A stretch of 64,000 nucleotides of DNA from Kiloniellaceae bacterium (GCA_009377535.1 WHTV01000003.1:1-64000), one strand, 5' to 3'; counted from the first letter of the stretch, positions 37,889-47,204 are shown. Notes: generated by a model from the letters alone, not told the origin. Program-made: numbers and translations.

Positions 37889-38427
37889 GCGACACAAAGG
37901 AAAGCGCCGGCAAGCGCTCCATCGTCTCCTCGGCCCACCTGGTCTCCGAGCGCGCCGCCGAGACCAGCGCCTTCGAGTACGGCCTCTACATCGCCTCCAA
38001 CGCCTTCAATCGCTGGATCACCAGGTGCATGGCGGCGGCCGGCTATCCGGACCTCGGCGCCCTCGACGTCATGGTGCTGCACACGGTGAATCACCGGGCG
38101 CGCGACAAGAAGCTGGCCGACATCTGCTTCGTCCTCAACATCGAGGACAGCCACACGGTGAACTACGCCCTGAAGAAGCTGACGCGCGCCGGCCTCGTCG
38201 CCGGCGACAAGCGCGGCAAGGAGATCTTCTATGCGACCACCAAGGAAGGCCAGGCCGCCTGCGTGAAGTACCGCGAGGTGCGCGAGGACTGCCTGATCAC
38301 CGCCTTCAGCGCCTTCGGCGGCGACAAGGCCGGCGAGCTGAACGAGCAGATCGGCGAGGCCGCCGACCTCCTGCGCGCCCTCTCCGGCCTCTACGACCAG
38401 GCAGCGCGCTCGGCGTCGAGCCTTTAG
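37885..38427 (+). CDS. MarR-like winged-helix transcriptional regulator
   Basis: The 180-residue protein has a winged-helix core (about 55-130; LGALDVMVLHTVNHRARDKK, LADICFVLNIEDSHTVNYAL, KKLTRAGLVAGDKRGKEIFY) with flanking helices that would form a dimer interface, as in the MarR family. ATGA overlap with the oxoprolinase stop shows tight coupling. Enzyme and regulator in one operon suggests local control by the enzyme's substrate. The palindromes at 34143 and 42526 are its probable targets; this is inference. Confidence 0.85.
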
Positions 38428-38430
38428 AGA

Positions 38431-39603
38431 TTATTCCGCAATGTTATCCTGGGTGCGCAGGCTGCGCACTACGTGCCCTGGCTTTGGAACTCTCTCTCTG
38501 CCTACGAGTCCTACGATCTCGATAGCGCCGGCTTTTCGAAGTTCGGCGAGCCATCCGTTGAGATCTTGAACACTTACCAATGGGATCTCTAGTACCTTAC
38601 CCAAGACTGACTCGTACGCTATCTCATGATTTTCGCGAATGATGGAGAATAGCAAGCTGCGGGCCAGGCTTTGCTTCAGTGACCGTTGCTGTTCGAACGG
38701 CAGGTTTGGTTCTGATACATCGGCCCTTGCAAACAGGTCTTCTTGGCCTGTTTGCGCTACCTTTCTTAAGCGTCTCGTTGCTCCGAACACGCTCTCTTGC
38801 TCATCGGCGGCCCTTTGCTCCACTTTGCGGAACTCGAGAATCCCTTTCCAATGGCGCGTGGCATAGATCAGGTAGAAGTATGAGCGCTCTGAAAGCGGCT
38901 TCTTGATGCGTGTGCATGTGACATGAGCGAAGCCGCCGACTTGGCGAAGCCGATCCATGTACACTGCGACTATCGCGTCTTCGCGACTCAAGCCTTTGTC
39001 AATGTGGTCAGTATACAGATCGTACCAGTTGGGGTGGCCGAATAGTGAGTTGAATCCCTCAGCCGTCTTTGGATTCGGATGCTCAACAAATCTGTTGATG
39101 TGGTCGAACATGAAGTTGATCAGCACCTCACCCCGCAACTTCAGCAATGGGTCGAGGTTATGCATGTCAAACCCAGTCCAGCCAGTCGGATCAATGAACA
39201 CGAACGAAAACTGTCGGCCAATTTCGCCTGCTATTGCTGGAATAAGGTCACGAAACTCGCCTTGAAGTGCAGCGATATCCAGATCGGGAATGCGGGAAAC
39301 TACCGACTGCAGTTCAGCAAAGCTTTCTGGATTTTTCTCGATGAAGATGCATCGCGGACTTGCCGCTTTCCCGGCTTGCCTTAGAGCAGCCTTAACCTCG
39401 CGGAGCTTATCAATCGCGATAATGAAGGACGTATCCTTGAACTGCTCATCTCTGGACTTCCATGGTCCAGAAAACCCGTCGACATAAACGAACTTCGGCC
39501 AGTTCGAAAGAATGATATAAGCGACACGCTCTAGATATCGCTCTAGAAAGAAGTGCTTAACGTAGGTTTGCTCATTCCCACGGTAAGCTTGTGGGGATTT
39601 CAT
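38431..39603 (-). CDS. tcmP: Three-Cys-motif partner protein TcmP
   Basis: ATG 39603 overlaps the DUF5131 stop (ATGA) and gives 390 residues; the longer open frame upstream is a shadow. The N-terminal part looks like a Rossmann/methyltransferase fold: YVDGFSGPW (motif I position), the acidic FIEKNPESF, then FVFIDPTGWTGFDM where DPPY-type enzymes have their catalytic loop. The C-terminal 90 residues look like a winged helix (IAYESVLGKVLEIPLVSVQD). G+C is near 50% against about 67% around it, which points to horizontal transfer. TcmP has no proven biochemical role. It ends 3 bp from the convergent MarR gene. Confidence 0.88.
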   Translation of the reverse strand: MKSPQAYRGNEQTYVKHFFLERYLERVAYIILSNWPKFVYVDGFSGPWKSRDEQFKDTSFIIAIDKLREVKAALRQAGKAASPRCIFIEKNPESFAELQSVVSRIPDLDIAALQGEFRDLIPAIAGEIGRQFSFVFIDPTGWTGFDMHNLDPLLKLRGEVLINFMFDHINRFVEHPNPKTAEGFNSLFGHPNWYDLYTDHIDKGLSREDAIVAVYMDRLRQVGGFAHVTCTRIKKPLSERSYFYLIYATRHWKGILEFRKVEQRAADEQESVFGATRRLRKVAQTGQEDLFARADVSEPNLPFEQQRSLKQSLARSLLFSIIRENHEIAYESVLGKVLEIPLVSVQDLNGWLAELRKAGAIEIVGLVGRERVPKPGHVVRSLRTQDNIAE

Positions 39604-40337
39604 GCGGCGAAAGTGCGCGCTGATGGGAACTCGTCCCATTTCCGCCCATCGAGTTCCCGTCCTCCCGCCTTTGGGCGGAAGCCGCCCCATTGCTTGAAGA
39701 AGAAGGGGACCTTTGCCTCGACGCATTGATCGCGAACCTCGCGCGCCCAATTCACCTGCATAGGCCGGGCCCGTGGTCCGCTTTCGCCGCCGACAATGAC
39801 CCAGTGAATCCCTGTAAGGTCGATCTGGCCGACTGCACCGATAAGGGGTTCGATGGATAAAAAGCGCACTCCGCACTGTGTGTCGCGGAGATGGCGCACC
39901 CTTGAGAGCTTCGTCCCATCTTCTACCGACACGCCAAGCCAGATATGGTCGGGTGCGGCACCGTCACGATAGCGCGCATTGATGTAATTCCGCATCCGCG
40001 AGCTACGCTTTGTGAGCAACTGGAAGACGTGCCAGTCCGCCTTTTCCATCGTCTCGAAGACGGCGTCGACAAACTCGGCGGGGACTTTTTTGTGGAAGAG
40101 GTCACTCATCGAGTTGACGAAAATCATCCGTGGCCGTCGCCAAGTCAGTGGCTGACTCAGCCGGGCAGGCCGAAGCGTGAGATCAAAGCCGTTCTCGAAA
40201 GCGTTGCCTGCCACTCCTCTGAAGCGCTCCGAGAATCGCTCCGCATAACAGTTGTCGCAGCCGGCGCTGATCTTCGTGCAGCCCGTCACCGGATTCCAGG
40301 TCGCGTTTGTCCACTCGATGGCTGATTTATCGGCCAC
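39600..40337 (-). CDS. DUF5131 (phage Gp37/Gp68) three-cysteine protein
   Basis: GTG 40337 with GGGAGG 5 nt upstream gives 245 residues (MADKSAIEWTNATWNPVTGC). The motif Cys20-x6-Cys27-x2-Cys30 followed by Tyr-Ala-Glu resembles an Fe-S cluster site like that of radical-SAM proteins. Further conserved blocks are IFVNSMSDLFHK, FQLLTKR, WLGVSVE, FLSIEPLIG, WVIVGGESGPRARP and VPFFFKQWGG. The family is common on phages and genomic islands and is nearly always beside tcmP, as here. The reaction is not established. Confidence 0.9.
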   Translation of the reverse strand: MADKSAIEWTNATWNPVTGCTKISAGCDNCYAERFSERFRGVAGNAFENGFDLTLRPARLSQPLTWRRPRMIFVNSMSDLFHKKVPAEFVDAVFETMEKADWHVFQLLTKRSSRMRNYINARYRDGAAPDHIWLGVSVEDGTKLSRVRHLRDTQCGVRFLSIEPLIGAVGQIDLTGIHWVIVGGESGPRARPMQVNWAREVRDQCVEAKVPFFFKQWGGFRPKAGGRELDGRKWDEFPSARTFAA

Positions 40338-40425
40338 GGAAGCCTCCCACGTTTCTGCCGAGCGAGACCGCTCGATAACAGCGCGCACTTTCCGGTGCCC
40401 CGGTCGCTGGGGGACAACTGACCCG

Positions 40426-40453
40426 GATTCTGCCTGCCACTAGAGGCGGAATC
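40426..40453. terminator. Hairpin downstream of the MFS gene
   Basis: GATTCTGCCT and AGGCGGAATC form a 10-bp stem (one G-U) around an 8-base loop. It lies 47 bp beyond the MFS stop, between it and the lower-GC tcmP/DUF5131 pair. No U-run follows on the minus strand, so it may be a processing or protein-binding site rather than a terminator. Confidence 0.35.
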
Positions 40454-40499
40454 AACTAATGGATGTGCACCGCGGCGGAAATTCGCGATTCTTGCTGGC

Positions 40500-41714
40500 C
40501 TACACCGCTCCCGCGGTGCCCGGCTTATCGCTAGCCTTCGCCAGCGGGCGGCGGGCGACCAGCGCCGCGAGCCCCAGGAAGACCACGGCGAAGAGCCCCG
40601 GCATGGAATCAGGGCCGAAGGCCTGCAGCATGGCGCCGCCGGCCAGCGGGCCGAAGGTGCCGCCGATGCCGTAGGCCAGCGCGAAGCAGGCGCTGCCAGC
40701 GAGCAGCAGGCTGCCGCGGAAGTGCTCGCCGAGCACCGTGAGTGCGCCGGTATAGAGCGCGAAGGAGACGCCGCCCAGCAGCACCAGCAGCGGCCACATC
40801 ACCGCCGGCAGGGCGAGCGACCAGGGCAGCAGGGCGCAGGCGACGGCCGCCACCAGGCTGCAGCCGGCGATGACGCCGGGCCGCGAGAAGCGGTCGAGCA
40901 GCCAGCCGACCGGGTACTGCGCCAGCACCATGCCGACCAGCATGGCCGAGAGCGCGGTGGCGCCGATCTCGGCGGTGAAGCCGGAGCGCAGCATGTAGAC
41001 CGGGATCAGGGTCATCACCGCCGCGTCGAAGAAGGCGAAGACCATCACCACGCCGGCCAGCAGCGCGGCCACGGCGAGGAAGCGGCGCAGGTTGGCAAGG
41101 CGCATGCCGGCCAGCTCCGCCGCACTGCGGCGCCTGAGCGGCAGGATCATCACGATGGAAGCGGCAATGATGGCGGCGCAGACGAAGAAGGGCAGCAGCC
41201 CGGCGCCGCCGAGCATCACCAGCAGCAGCGGTCCGAGGGCAAAGCCGGCCGCCATCACCGTGGCGTAGACGCCGATGACGCGGCCGCGGATGCGCTCGGC
41301 GGTCACCGAGTTCAGCCAGGCCTCGGAGACGACGAAGATCACGTTGAGACAGAAGCCGAGCAGGATGCGCAAGGCCAGCCAGCTGACCTCCGGATCGGTG
41401 AAGGGCATGGCGAGCAGGCTGGCTGCCGTGCCGACAAGGCCCAGCACCACCACGGCGAAGGCGCCGAAGCGGTGCAGCAGGCGCGGCAGCACGAAGACGG
41501 CGAGCACCACGCCGACGCAGGTGGTGGCGCCGTTGAGGCCGATCATGAAATCGCTGAAGCCGGCCTCCACCATCATGATGGAGAGCAGCGGATAGGTGAG
41601 GCCGAGCGCCAGGCCGAAGACGCCGATGCAGGTAATCAGCGCGGTGACGGCGGCCCAGTCGGTCGGGCGTTCCTGCGGCAGGCCTGCCAGGGGAGGTTGC
41701 AGCGGGGCTTCCAT
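40500..41714 (-). CDS. MFS transporter, YcaD-like
   Basis: The protein has about twelve membrane helices over 404 residues from ATG 41714. A GTG six codons upstream (41732) is an alternative; neither has a clear ribosome site. Family features are LRILLGFCLNVIFVVSEAWLN (helix 4 region), AERIRGRVIGVYATVMAAGF and GWLLDRFSRPGVIAGC between the halves. The YcaD/YfkF-like subgroup has unknown cargo. It is divergent from the racemase-like gene, 102 bp apart. Confidence 0.87.
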   Translation of the reverse strand: MEAPLQPPLAGLPQERPTDWAAVTALITCIGVFGLALGLTYPLLSIMMVEAGFSDFMIGLNGATTCVGVVLAVFVLPRLLHRFGAFAVVVLGLVGTAASLLAMPFTDPEVSWLALRILLGFCLNVIFVVSEAWLNSVTAERIRGRVIGVYATVMAAGFALGPLLLVMLGGAGLLPFFVCAAIIAASIVMILPLRRRSAAELAGMRLANLRRFLAVAALLAGVVMVFAFFDAAVMTLIPVYMLRSGFTAEIGATALSAMLVGMVLAQYPVGWLLDRFSRPGVIAGCSLVAAVACALLPWSLALPAVMWPLLVLLGGVSFALYTGALTVLGEHFRGSLLLAGSACFALAYGIGGTFGPLAGGAMLQAFGPDSMPGLFAVVFLGLAALVARRPLAKASDKPGTAGAV

Positions 41715-41816
41715 GGCGCCGGAAGATGCCACGGATCGCCTGCTGCCGGATATCCGAATCGCGCCGGGCAGCTATGCGCCGCTACGTAGAACTCTCCCGG
41801 CGCGCTAGGATGACCC

Positions 41817-42518
41817 ATGGCCGCGCCCCGCTCTGCCGTTCTCGGCGTTCTCATGCTCAAGACGGAATTCCCGCGCCCGCCGGGCGACGTCGGCAACCCG
41901 GCGACCTGGTCGGTGCCGATCCGCTATCGAGTGGTAGAGGCGGCCCACGTCGCCTCCGTTGTGCGGAGCGGGCCGTTGCCGGAGGCGCTGGTCGCCGCCT
42001 TCATCTCGGCCGGTGGGGCGCTGGTGGAAGAGGGCGCGACGCTGATCACCACCTCCTGCGGATTTCTCGTCACGGCGCAGAAGGCGCTGGCAGAGGTGCT
42101 GCCGGTGCCGGTGGTGACCTCCAGCCTGCTGCAGATTCCCCAGGTGCAGGCCGGGCTGCCGGCGGGCCGGCGCGTCGGCGTAATCACCTTCGACTCGCGG
42201 TGCCTCACCGCGCGGCACCTCGCCGCAGCAGGCGCGCCCGCCGACACGCCGGTCGTCGGTCTCGAAGACGGCGGCGAACTGTACCGCGTCATCTCCGGCG
42301 ACCTGACCCAGCTGGACCGCGCCGCGGCGGCGGCCGACGTGCGGGCTGCCGGACACAGGCTGAAGGCCGCGCACCCGGATCTCGGCGCGGTGGTTTTGGA
42401 ATGCACCAACCTGCCGCCCTACCGCGCGGCGCTGGCAAAAAGTCTCAACCTGCCGGTCCATGACCTGGTGACGCTGCTGCGAGATCGTCTTGCCCCTCAC
42501 GCCCGCGCCGGTATTTAA
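41817..42518 (+). CDS. Asp/Glu/hydantoin racemase-family protein
   Basis: The 233-residue cytoplasmic protein has the pseudosymmetric racemase fold. The two catalytic cysteines are in ITTSCGFLV and VLECTNLPPY, each at the expected place in its half. AGGATGACCC precedes the ATG. The product could be an amino-acid or hydantoin racemase, or a maleate isomerase-like enzyme. The neighbouring oxoprolinase and TRAP genes favour a racemase that channels the wrong enantiomer into the pathway; this is inference. It ends 8 bp before the operator at 42526. Confidence 0.8.
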   Translation: MAAPRSAVLGVLMLKTEFPRPPGDVGNPATWSVPIRYRVVEAAHVASVVRSGPLPEALVAAFISAGGALVEEGATLITTSCGFLVTAQKALAEVLPVPVVTSSLLQIPQVQAGLPAGRRVGVITFDSRCLTARHLAAAGAPADTPVVGLEDGGELYRVISGDLTQLDRAAAAADVRAAGHRLKAAHPDLGAVVLECTNLPPYRAALAKSLNLPVHDLVTLLRDRLAPHARAGI

Positions 42519-42525
42519 AAAGAAA

Positions 42526-42552
42526 ACGTTGATAAATTATCGATAAAACGTC
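42526..42552. promoter_or_regulatory. Operator/promoter of the TRAP operon
   Basis: This 27-bp stretch shares 23 positions with 34143-34169, including the core TTATCGATAAA and the flanking ACGTTGA and GTC. TTGATA (42529-42534) is a good -35, and CATTAT stands 17 bp further on as -10, so the core lies between them as at the oxoprolinase promoter. A 160-nt leader follows before dctP. The shared site links the two operons. Confidence 0.68.
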
Positions 42553-42709
42553 ATTATTGAGCGTCGGTTGCCTGCAGGCTCGGCCCGTGACTAAAGTTCA
42601 GCTCATGATCCGGGTTCTTGTCACGGTCGCCTGCCTCTTGCGGGAGCCGGCCGGGGAAAACCTGCGGGCAGCAAAGCTCCGCCGAAGGCCAAAACAGGGA
42701 GACAACAAA

Positions 42710-43696
42710 ATGAATTCCTTCGTCAAATCCCTTGGAGGGATCGTATCGGCCGTTGCGCTGGGCCTGACGGCCGGCGCCGCTCAAGCGGCCGAGAAGTGGG
42801 ATATGCCGCTGGCCTATCCCGCCAGCAACTACCATTCCGAGAACGCGGCCAAGTTCGCTGAGGAGGTCACCAAGGCTTCCGGCGGTGAGCTGGAGATCGT
42901 CACCCATCCGGGCGGCTCCCTCTTCGGCGGCGGCGAGATCTACCGCGCCCTGCGGACCGGGCAGGCGCCGATCGGCGAGCGCCTGATTTCGGCGCTCGGC
43001 AACGAGGACCCGCTGTTCGAGGTCGACGCGCTGCCCTTCCTGGCGACCAGTTTCGACGAGGCCTGGACCCTCTACCAGGCTTCCAAGCCGCAGCTCGACA
43101 AGACCCTCGACGCCGCCGGCCTGAAGCTGCTCTACACCGTCGCCTGGCCGCCGCAAGGCCTCTACAACAAGAAGGCGGTGAACTCCGCGGCCGACATGCA
43201 GGGCGTGAAGTTCCGCGCCTACAACGCGGCGACCGAGCGTCTGGCGAATCTGCTGGGCGCCGTGCCGACCAAGATCGAGGCGGCGGAGCTGACGCAGGCC
43301 TTTGCCACCGGCGTCGCCGATTCCATGATCTCCTCCGGCTCGACGGGCTACGACAGCAAGATCTGGGAGCACGTGAAGTACTGGTACGACGTGCAGGCCT
43401 GGCTGCCGAAGAACATGGTGGTGGTGAACAAGGCTGCCTGGGAAGGGCTCGACGAGAACCTGCAGCAGGTCGTGCTCGAGGCCGCGGCCAACGCCGAGAA
43501 GAACGGCTGGGACAAGGCGCGGGAACTGTCCGACTGGTACAAGGACCAGCTCGCCGCCAACGGCATGGTGGTCGAAGGGCCCAGCGACGCGCTGAAGGCC
43601 GACTTCCAGAAGATCGGCGAGACCATGACAGCCGAATGGCTCGAGCGTGCCGGCGCCGACGGCAAGACCGTTATCGACGCCTACAAGGCGAAGTGA
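42710..43696 (+). CDS. dctP: TRAP transporter substrate-binding protein DctP
   Basis: ATG 42710 (AGGGAG upstream) gives 328 residues with a Sec signal peptide cleaved after AGAAQA (about residue 26). The mature protein is a periplasmic TRAP receptor: FAEEVTKASGGELEIVTHPGGSLFGGGEI, split here as two blocks in the usual positions. The carboxylate-binding Arg is expected in GVKFRAYNAATERLANLLGA. It begins the dctPQM-dehydrogenase operon. Some DctP proteins of this kind bind pyroglutamate (Bordetella DctP6/DctP7), which would suit the oxoprolinase; other carboxylates remain possible. Confidence 0.92.
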   Translation: MNSFVKSLGGIVSAVALGLTAGAAQAAEKWDMPLAYPASNYHSENAAKFAEEVTKASGGELEIVTHPGGSLFGGGEIYRALRTGQAPIGERLISALGNEDPLFEVDALPFLATSFDEAWTLYQASKPQLDKTLDAAGLKLLYTVAWPPQGLYNKKAVNSAADMQGVKFRAYNAATERLANLLGAVPTKIEAAELTQAFATGVADSMISSGSTGYDSKIWEHVKYWYDVQAWLPKNMVVVNKAAWEGLDENLQQVVLEAAANAEKNGWDKARELSDWYKDQLAANGMVVEGPSDALKADFQKIGETMTAEWLERAGADGKTVIDAYKAK

Positions 43697-43781
43697 TCTG
43701 ACGGGGCGGCGGCCGCTGGGATCCTCACCGGCCGCCTGCCTTTTCCGACGATCGTTCTCGCGGCAGATCCGGGGGGGAGTG

Positions 43782-44318
43782 ATGGCAGCCCTGCGCAGGT
43801 CGCTCGACGGACTCTACCTGGCCGCCGGGGCGCTGGCGGGGCTCTGCCTCATCGCCATCGGCGTTCTGGTGCTGCTCTCCATCGTCACCCGCGTGATGGG
43901 GTTCTACGTGCCGGGGCTGACGGCCTATGCCGGCTATGCCATGGCCTGCGGCTCCTTCCTGGCGCTGGCCTATACCTTCGGCAAGGGCGGCCACATCCGC
44001 GTCGAACTCTTCCTGCAGAAGTTGCGCGGGCGGCGCCGCCGCGCCGCGGAGCTCTGGTGCCTCGCGATCGGCACTTTCCTGGCCGGCTACCTGGCCTGGT
44101 TCTCGGTGAAGATGGTGCAGGTCTCCCACCTGCTGGGCGACGTCAGCGAAAGCGCCGACGCGACGCCGCTGTGGATCCCGCAGATCGGCATGGCCGTGGG
44201 CGCCGTGCTGCTTGCCGTGGCACTGGCCGACCGCCTGATCTGCGTTGCCCTTGGCGCGCCGCTGGATATCCAGAGCGCGCCGGAAGGCGCTCCCCCTACC
44301 GACATCGTGGCGGAATAG
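43782..44318 (+). CDS. dctQ: TRAP transporter small membrane subunit DctQ
   Basis: ATG 43782 follows a strong GGGGGGGAG and gives 178 residues; the open frame upstream overlaps dctP and is not used. Four membrane helices are visible (LYLAAGALAGLCLIAIGVLV, LTAYAGYAMACGSFLALAY, LWCLAIGTFLAGYLAWFSV, IPQIGMAVGAVLLAVALA). The family pattern FGKGGHIRVELF lies between helices 2 and 3. It partners DctM in sodium-driven uptake. Confidence 0.9.
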   Translation: MAALRRSLDGLYLAAGALAGLCLIAIGVLVLLSIVTRVMGFYVPGLTAYAGYAMACGSFLALAYTFGKGGHIRVELFLQKLRGRRRRAAELWCLAIGTFLAGYLAWFSVKMVQVSHLLGDVSESADATPLWIPQIGMAVGAVLLAVALADRLICVALGAPLDIQSAPEGAPPTDIVAE

Positions 44319-44327
44319 GCCGCGGCG

Positions 44328-45635
44328 ATGGAACAGCTCCTCCTCACCCTCATCTTTCTCGGCGTGCTGTTCTTCCTGCTCGGCAGCGGCGTCTGGGTCG
44401 GCCTCTCGCTGCTCGGTGTGGCGCTGGTCGGCATGGAGCTCTTCACCAGTCGGCCGGTCGGCGACGCCATGGCGACGACGATCTGGAGCGCGTCGTCATC
44501 CTGGACCCTGACGGCCCTGCCGCTGTTCATCTGGATGGGCGAAATCCTGTTCCGCACGCGGCTCTCCGAGGACCTCTTCAAGGGGCTCTCGCCCTGGCTC
44601 GGCGGCCTGCCCGGCCGCCTGCTCCACGTGAACGTGGTCGGCTGCGCGATCTTCGCGGCGATCTCCGGCTCCTCCGCCGCCACGGTGGCCACCGTCGGCA
44701 AGATGTCGATCCCCGAGCTGCGCCGCCGCGGCTATCCGGAGCAGATGATCATCGGCACCCTGGCGGGGGCCGGCACCCTCGGCCTGCTGATCCCGCCCTC
44801 CATCATCCTCATCGTCTACGGTGTGACGGTGAACGAGTCGATCGCCGGTCTCTTCATGGCCGGCGTGCTGCCGGGCCTCATGCTGGCCTTCCTCTTCATG
44901 GCTTACATCTTCCTGCACGCGCTCTTCAGGCCCGAGGGCATGCCGCCGCGCGGCGAGGTCGTCGGCTTCCTCGAGAAGCTGCGCAACTCCTTCTCGCTGA
45001 TGCCGGTGGTGCTGCTCATCCTGGCGGTTCTGGGGTCGATCTACGCCGGCATCGCGACGGCCACCGAGGCCGCCGTCATCGGCGTTGCCGGTTCCCTCGT
45101 CATCTCGGCGCTGCAGGGCTCGCTGACCCGCAAGTCCTTCGCCGAGAGCCTGATGGGCGCAACACGCACCTCCTGCATGATCGCCCTCATCCTGGCCGGC
45201 GCCGACTTCCTCTCGCTGGCCATGGGATTCACCGGCCTGCCGCGCAACCTGGCCGCCTGGATCGGCGCGATGGAGCTCTCGCCGCTGGCGCTGATCGTCG
45301 CGCTCACGCTGTTCTACATCGTGCTCGGCTGCTTCCTCGACGGCATCTCCGCCGTGGTGCTGACCATGGCGGTGGTCGAGCCCATGGTGCGCCAGGCCGG
45401 CATCGACATGCTGTGGTTCGGCATCTTCCTGGTCATCGTGGTCGAGATGGCGCAGATCACCCCGCCGGTCGGCTTCAACCTCTTCGTCCTGCAGGGCATG
45501 ACCGAGCACCAGATTCCCTTCATCGCCCGCGCCGCTTTGCCGATGTTCGCCATCATGGTGCTGGCGGTGGTGCTGGTGGTCGCCTTCCCGGAGATCGCCA
45601 CCTGGCTGCCGGCCCAGATGCGGTCTAGTCCCTGA
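44328..45635 (+). CDS. dctM: TRAP transporter large permease subunit DctM
   Basis: The 435-residue protein has about twelve membrane segments and forms the transport channel with DctQ. Diagnostic stretches are SGSSAATVATVGKMSIPELRRRGY (broken as SGSSAATVATVGK and IPELRRRGY), LLIPPSIILIVYGV and VEMAQITPPVGFNLFVLQGM. It starts 9 bp after dctQ and ends 76 bp before the dehydrogenase gene. Confidence 0.94.
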   Translation: MEQLLLTLIFLGVLFFLLGSGVWVGLSLLGVALVGMELFTSRPVGDAMATTIWSASSSWTLTALPLFIWMGEILFRTRLSEDLFKGLSPWLGGLPGRLLHVNVVGCAIFAAISGSSAATVATVGKMSIPELRRRGYPEQMIIGTLAGAGTLGLLIPPSIILIVYGVTVNESIAGLFMAGVLPGLMLAFLFMAYIFLHALFRPEGMPPRGEVVGFLEKLRNSFSLMPVVLLILAVLGSIYAGIATATEAAVIGVAGSLVISALQGSLTRKSFAESLMGATRTSCMIALILAGADFLSLAMGFTGLPRNLAAWIGAMELSPLALIVALTLFYIVLGCFLDGISAVVLTMAVVEPMVRQAGIDMLWFGIFLVIVVEMAQITPPVGFNLFVLQGMTEHQIPFIARAALPMFAIMVLAVVLVVAFPEIATWLPAQMRSSP

Positions 45636-45711
45636 TCCAGAGCCGAGAGGGGCATTGTGCCCCGTGGGGCGGCCTCTGCTATAGTGCCCGGGCGATGCAA
45701 GGAGACAGGTA

Positions 45712-47115
45712 ATGGCCCAAGCCGCCCAGGATACGACCCCGACGCTCACGGACGAACCTCTGATTGCCGCGCTGCGCGTGCTGCTCGGCGAGCGGCTTTC
45801 CACCGCGCGGGCGGTGCGCGAGCATCATGGCAAGGACGCCTCCTACCACGCCATGGAAATGCCCGACGCCGTGGCCTTCGCGGAGACCACCGAGGAAGTT
45901 TCGGCCATCGTGAAGCTCTGCGCCCAGTACAAGCGTCCGGTCATCGCCTTCGGCACCGGCACCTCGCTGGAAGGCCAGGTGCAGGCGACCCAGGGCGGCG
46001 TCTGCATCGACCTCTCCGGCATGAGGGCGATCCTGGAGGTCAACGAGGCCGACCTCGACTGCCGCGTGCAGGCGGGCGTCACCCGCAAGACCCTGAACAC
46101 CCACCTGCGCGATACCGGCCTGTTCTTCCCCATCGATCCCGGCGCCGACGCCTCGCTCGGCGGCATGGCGGCGACCTCGGCCTCCGGCACCAACGCGGTG
46201 CGCTATGGCACCATGCGCGAGAACGTCATGGGCCTGACGGTGGTGCTGGCCGACGGGCGGGTGATCCGCACCGGCGGGCGCGCCCGCAAATCCTCGGCCG
46301 GCTACGACCTGACCAGGCTCTTCGTCGGCTCGGAAGGTACCCTCGGCGTGATCACTGAGGTGCAGCTGCGTCTCTATGGCATCCCCGAGGCGATCACCGC
46401 CGCGGTCTGCTCCTTCGACACCCTGGCCGGGGCCGTCGACACCGTGATCCTCACCATCCAGTCCGGCATCCCGGTCGCCCGCATCGAGCTGCTCGACGAG
46501 CTGCAGGTCAAGGCGATCAACGATTACGCCAAACTCGACTACCCAGTGAAGCCGACGCTGTTCTTCGAATTCCACGGCACCGAGGCCGGCGCCCGCGAGC
46601 AGGCCGAGCTGGTCGGCGAGATCGCCAAGGACTACGGCGGCACCAACTTCAACTGGGCGACCCACCAGGAGGATCGCAGCAAGCTCTGGCAGGCGCGCCA
46701 CGACGCCTATTTCGCCAACCTGGCCCTCAAGCCGGGCTCACAAGGTTGGGCAACCGACGTCTGCGTGCCGATTTCGCGGCTGGCCGAGTGCATCCTGGAG
46801 ACCCGCAAGGACATCGACGAGACCGGCGTGCTGGCGCCTATCGTCGGCCATGTCGGCGACGGCAACTTCCACCTCACCTTCCTCATCGACCCGGACGACC
46901 CGGAAGAGATGGCCAGGGCGGAAGGCGTCAACGAGCGCATGGTGATGCGCGCCCTTGCCATGGGCGGCACCTGTACCGGCGAGCACGGCGTCGGCACCGG
47001 CAAGATGCGCTTTCTGCAAGCCGAGCACGGCGAGGCACTGGCGGTGATGCGCCAGCTGAAGCTGGCGCTCGATCCGGACAACATCATGAACCCGGGCAAG
47101 ATCCTGACGATCTGA
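45712..47115 (+). CDS. FAD-linked 2-hydroxyacid dehydrogenase (D-lactate dehydrogenase/GlcD-like)
   Basis: The 467-residue protein has a PCMH-type FAD-binding domain (FGTGTSLEGQV, then DPGADASLGGMAATSASGTN) and an FAD-linked oxidase C-terminal domain with VGHVGDGNFHL, TCTGEHGVGTGK and NPGKI. It is of the type that oxidises D-lactate, glycolate or D-2-hydroxyglutarate and passes electrons to the respiratory chain. AAGGAG precedes the ATG. It may share the TRAP transcript, but the 76-bp gap holds TATAGT at 45679, so a private promoter is possible. Its link to oxoproline metabolism is unproven. Confidence 0.88.
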   Translation: MAQAAQDTTPTLTDEPLIAALRVLLGERLSTARAVREHHGKDASYHAMEMPDAVAFAETTEEVSAIVKLCAQYKRPVIAFGTGTSLEGQVQATQGGVCIDLSGMRAILEVNEADLDCRVQAGVTRKTLNTHLRDTGLFFPIDPGADASLGGMAATSASGTNAVRYGTMRENVMGLTVVLADGRVIRTGGRARKSSAGYDLTRLFVGSEGTLGVITEVQLRLYGIPEAITAAVCSFDTLAGAVDTVILTIQSGIPVARIELLDELQVKAINDYAKLDYPVKPTLFFEFHGTEAGAREQAELVGEIAKDYGGTNFNWATHQEDRSKLWQARHDAYFANLALKPGSQGWATDVCVPISRLAECILETRKDIDETGVLAPIVGHVGDGNFHLTFLIDPDDPEEMARAEGVNERMVMRALAMGGTCTGEHGVGTGKMRFLQAEHGEALAVMRQLKLALDPDNIMNPGKILTI

Positions 47116-47204
47116 TCTCAGCGCTTCCGGCGAGGCGCCCGTCGCTTACCGGCCTGCGGCCCGCCACGCAGGCTTTGCGCCGTGCGGGAGTCGCGAGAGG
47201 TCTG

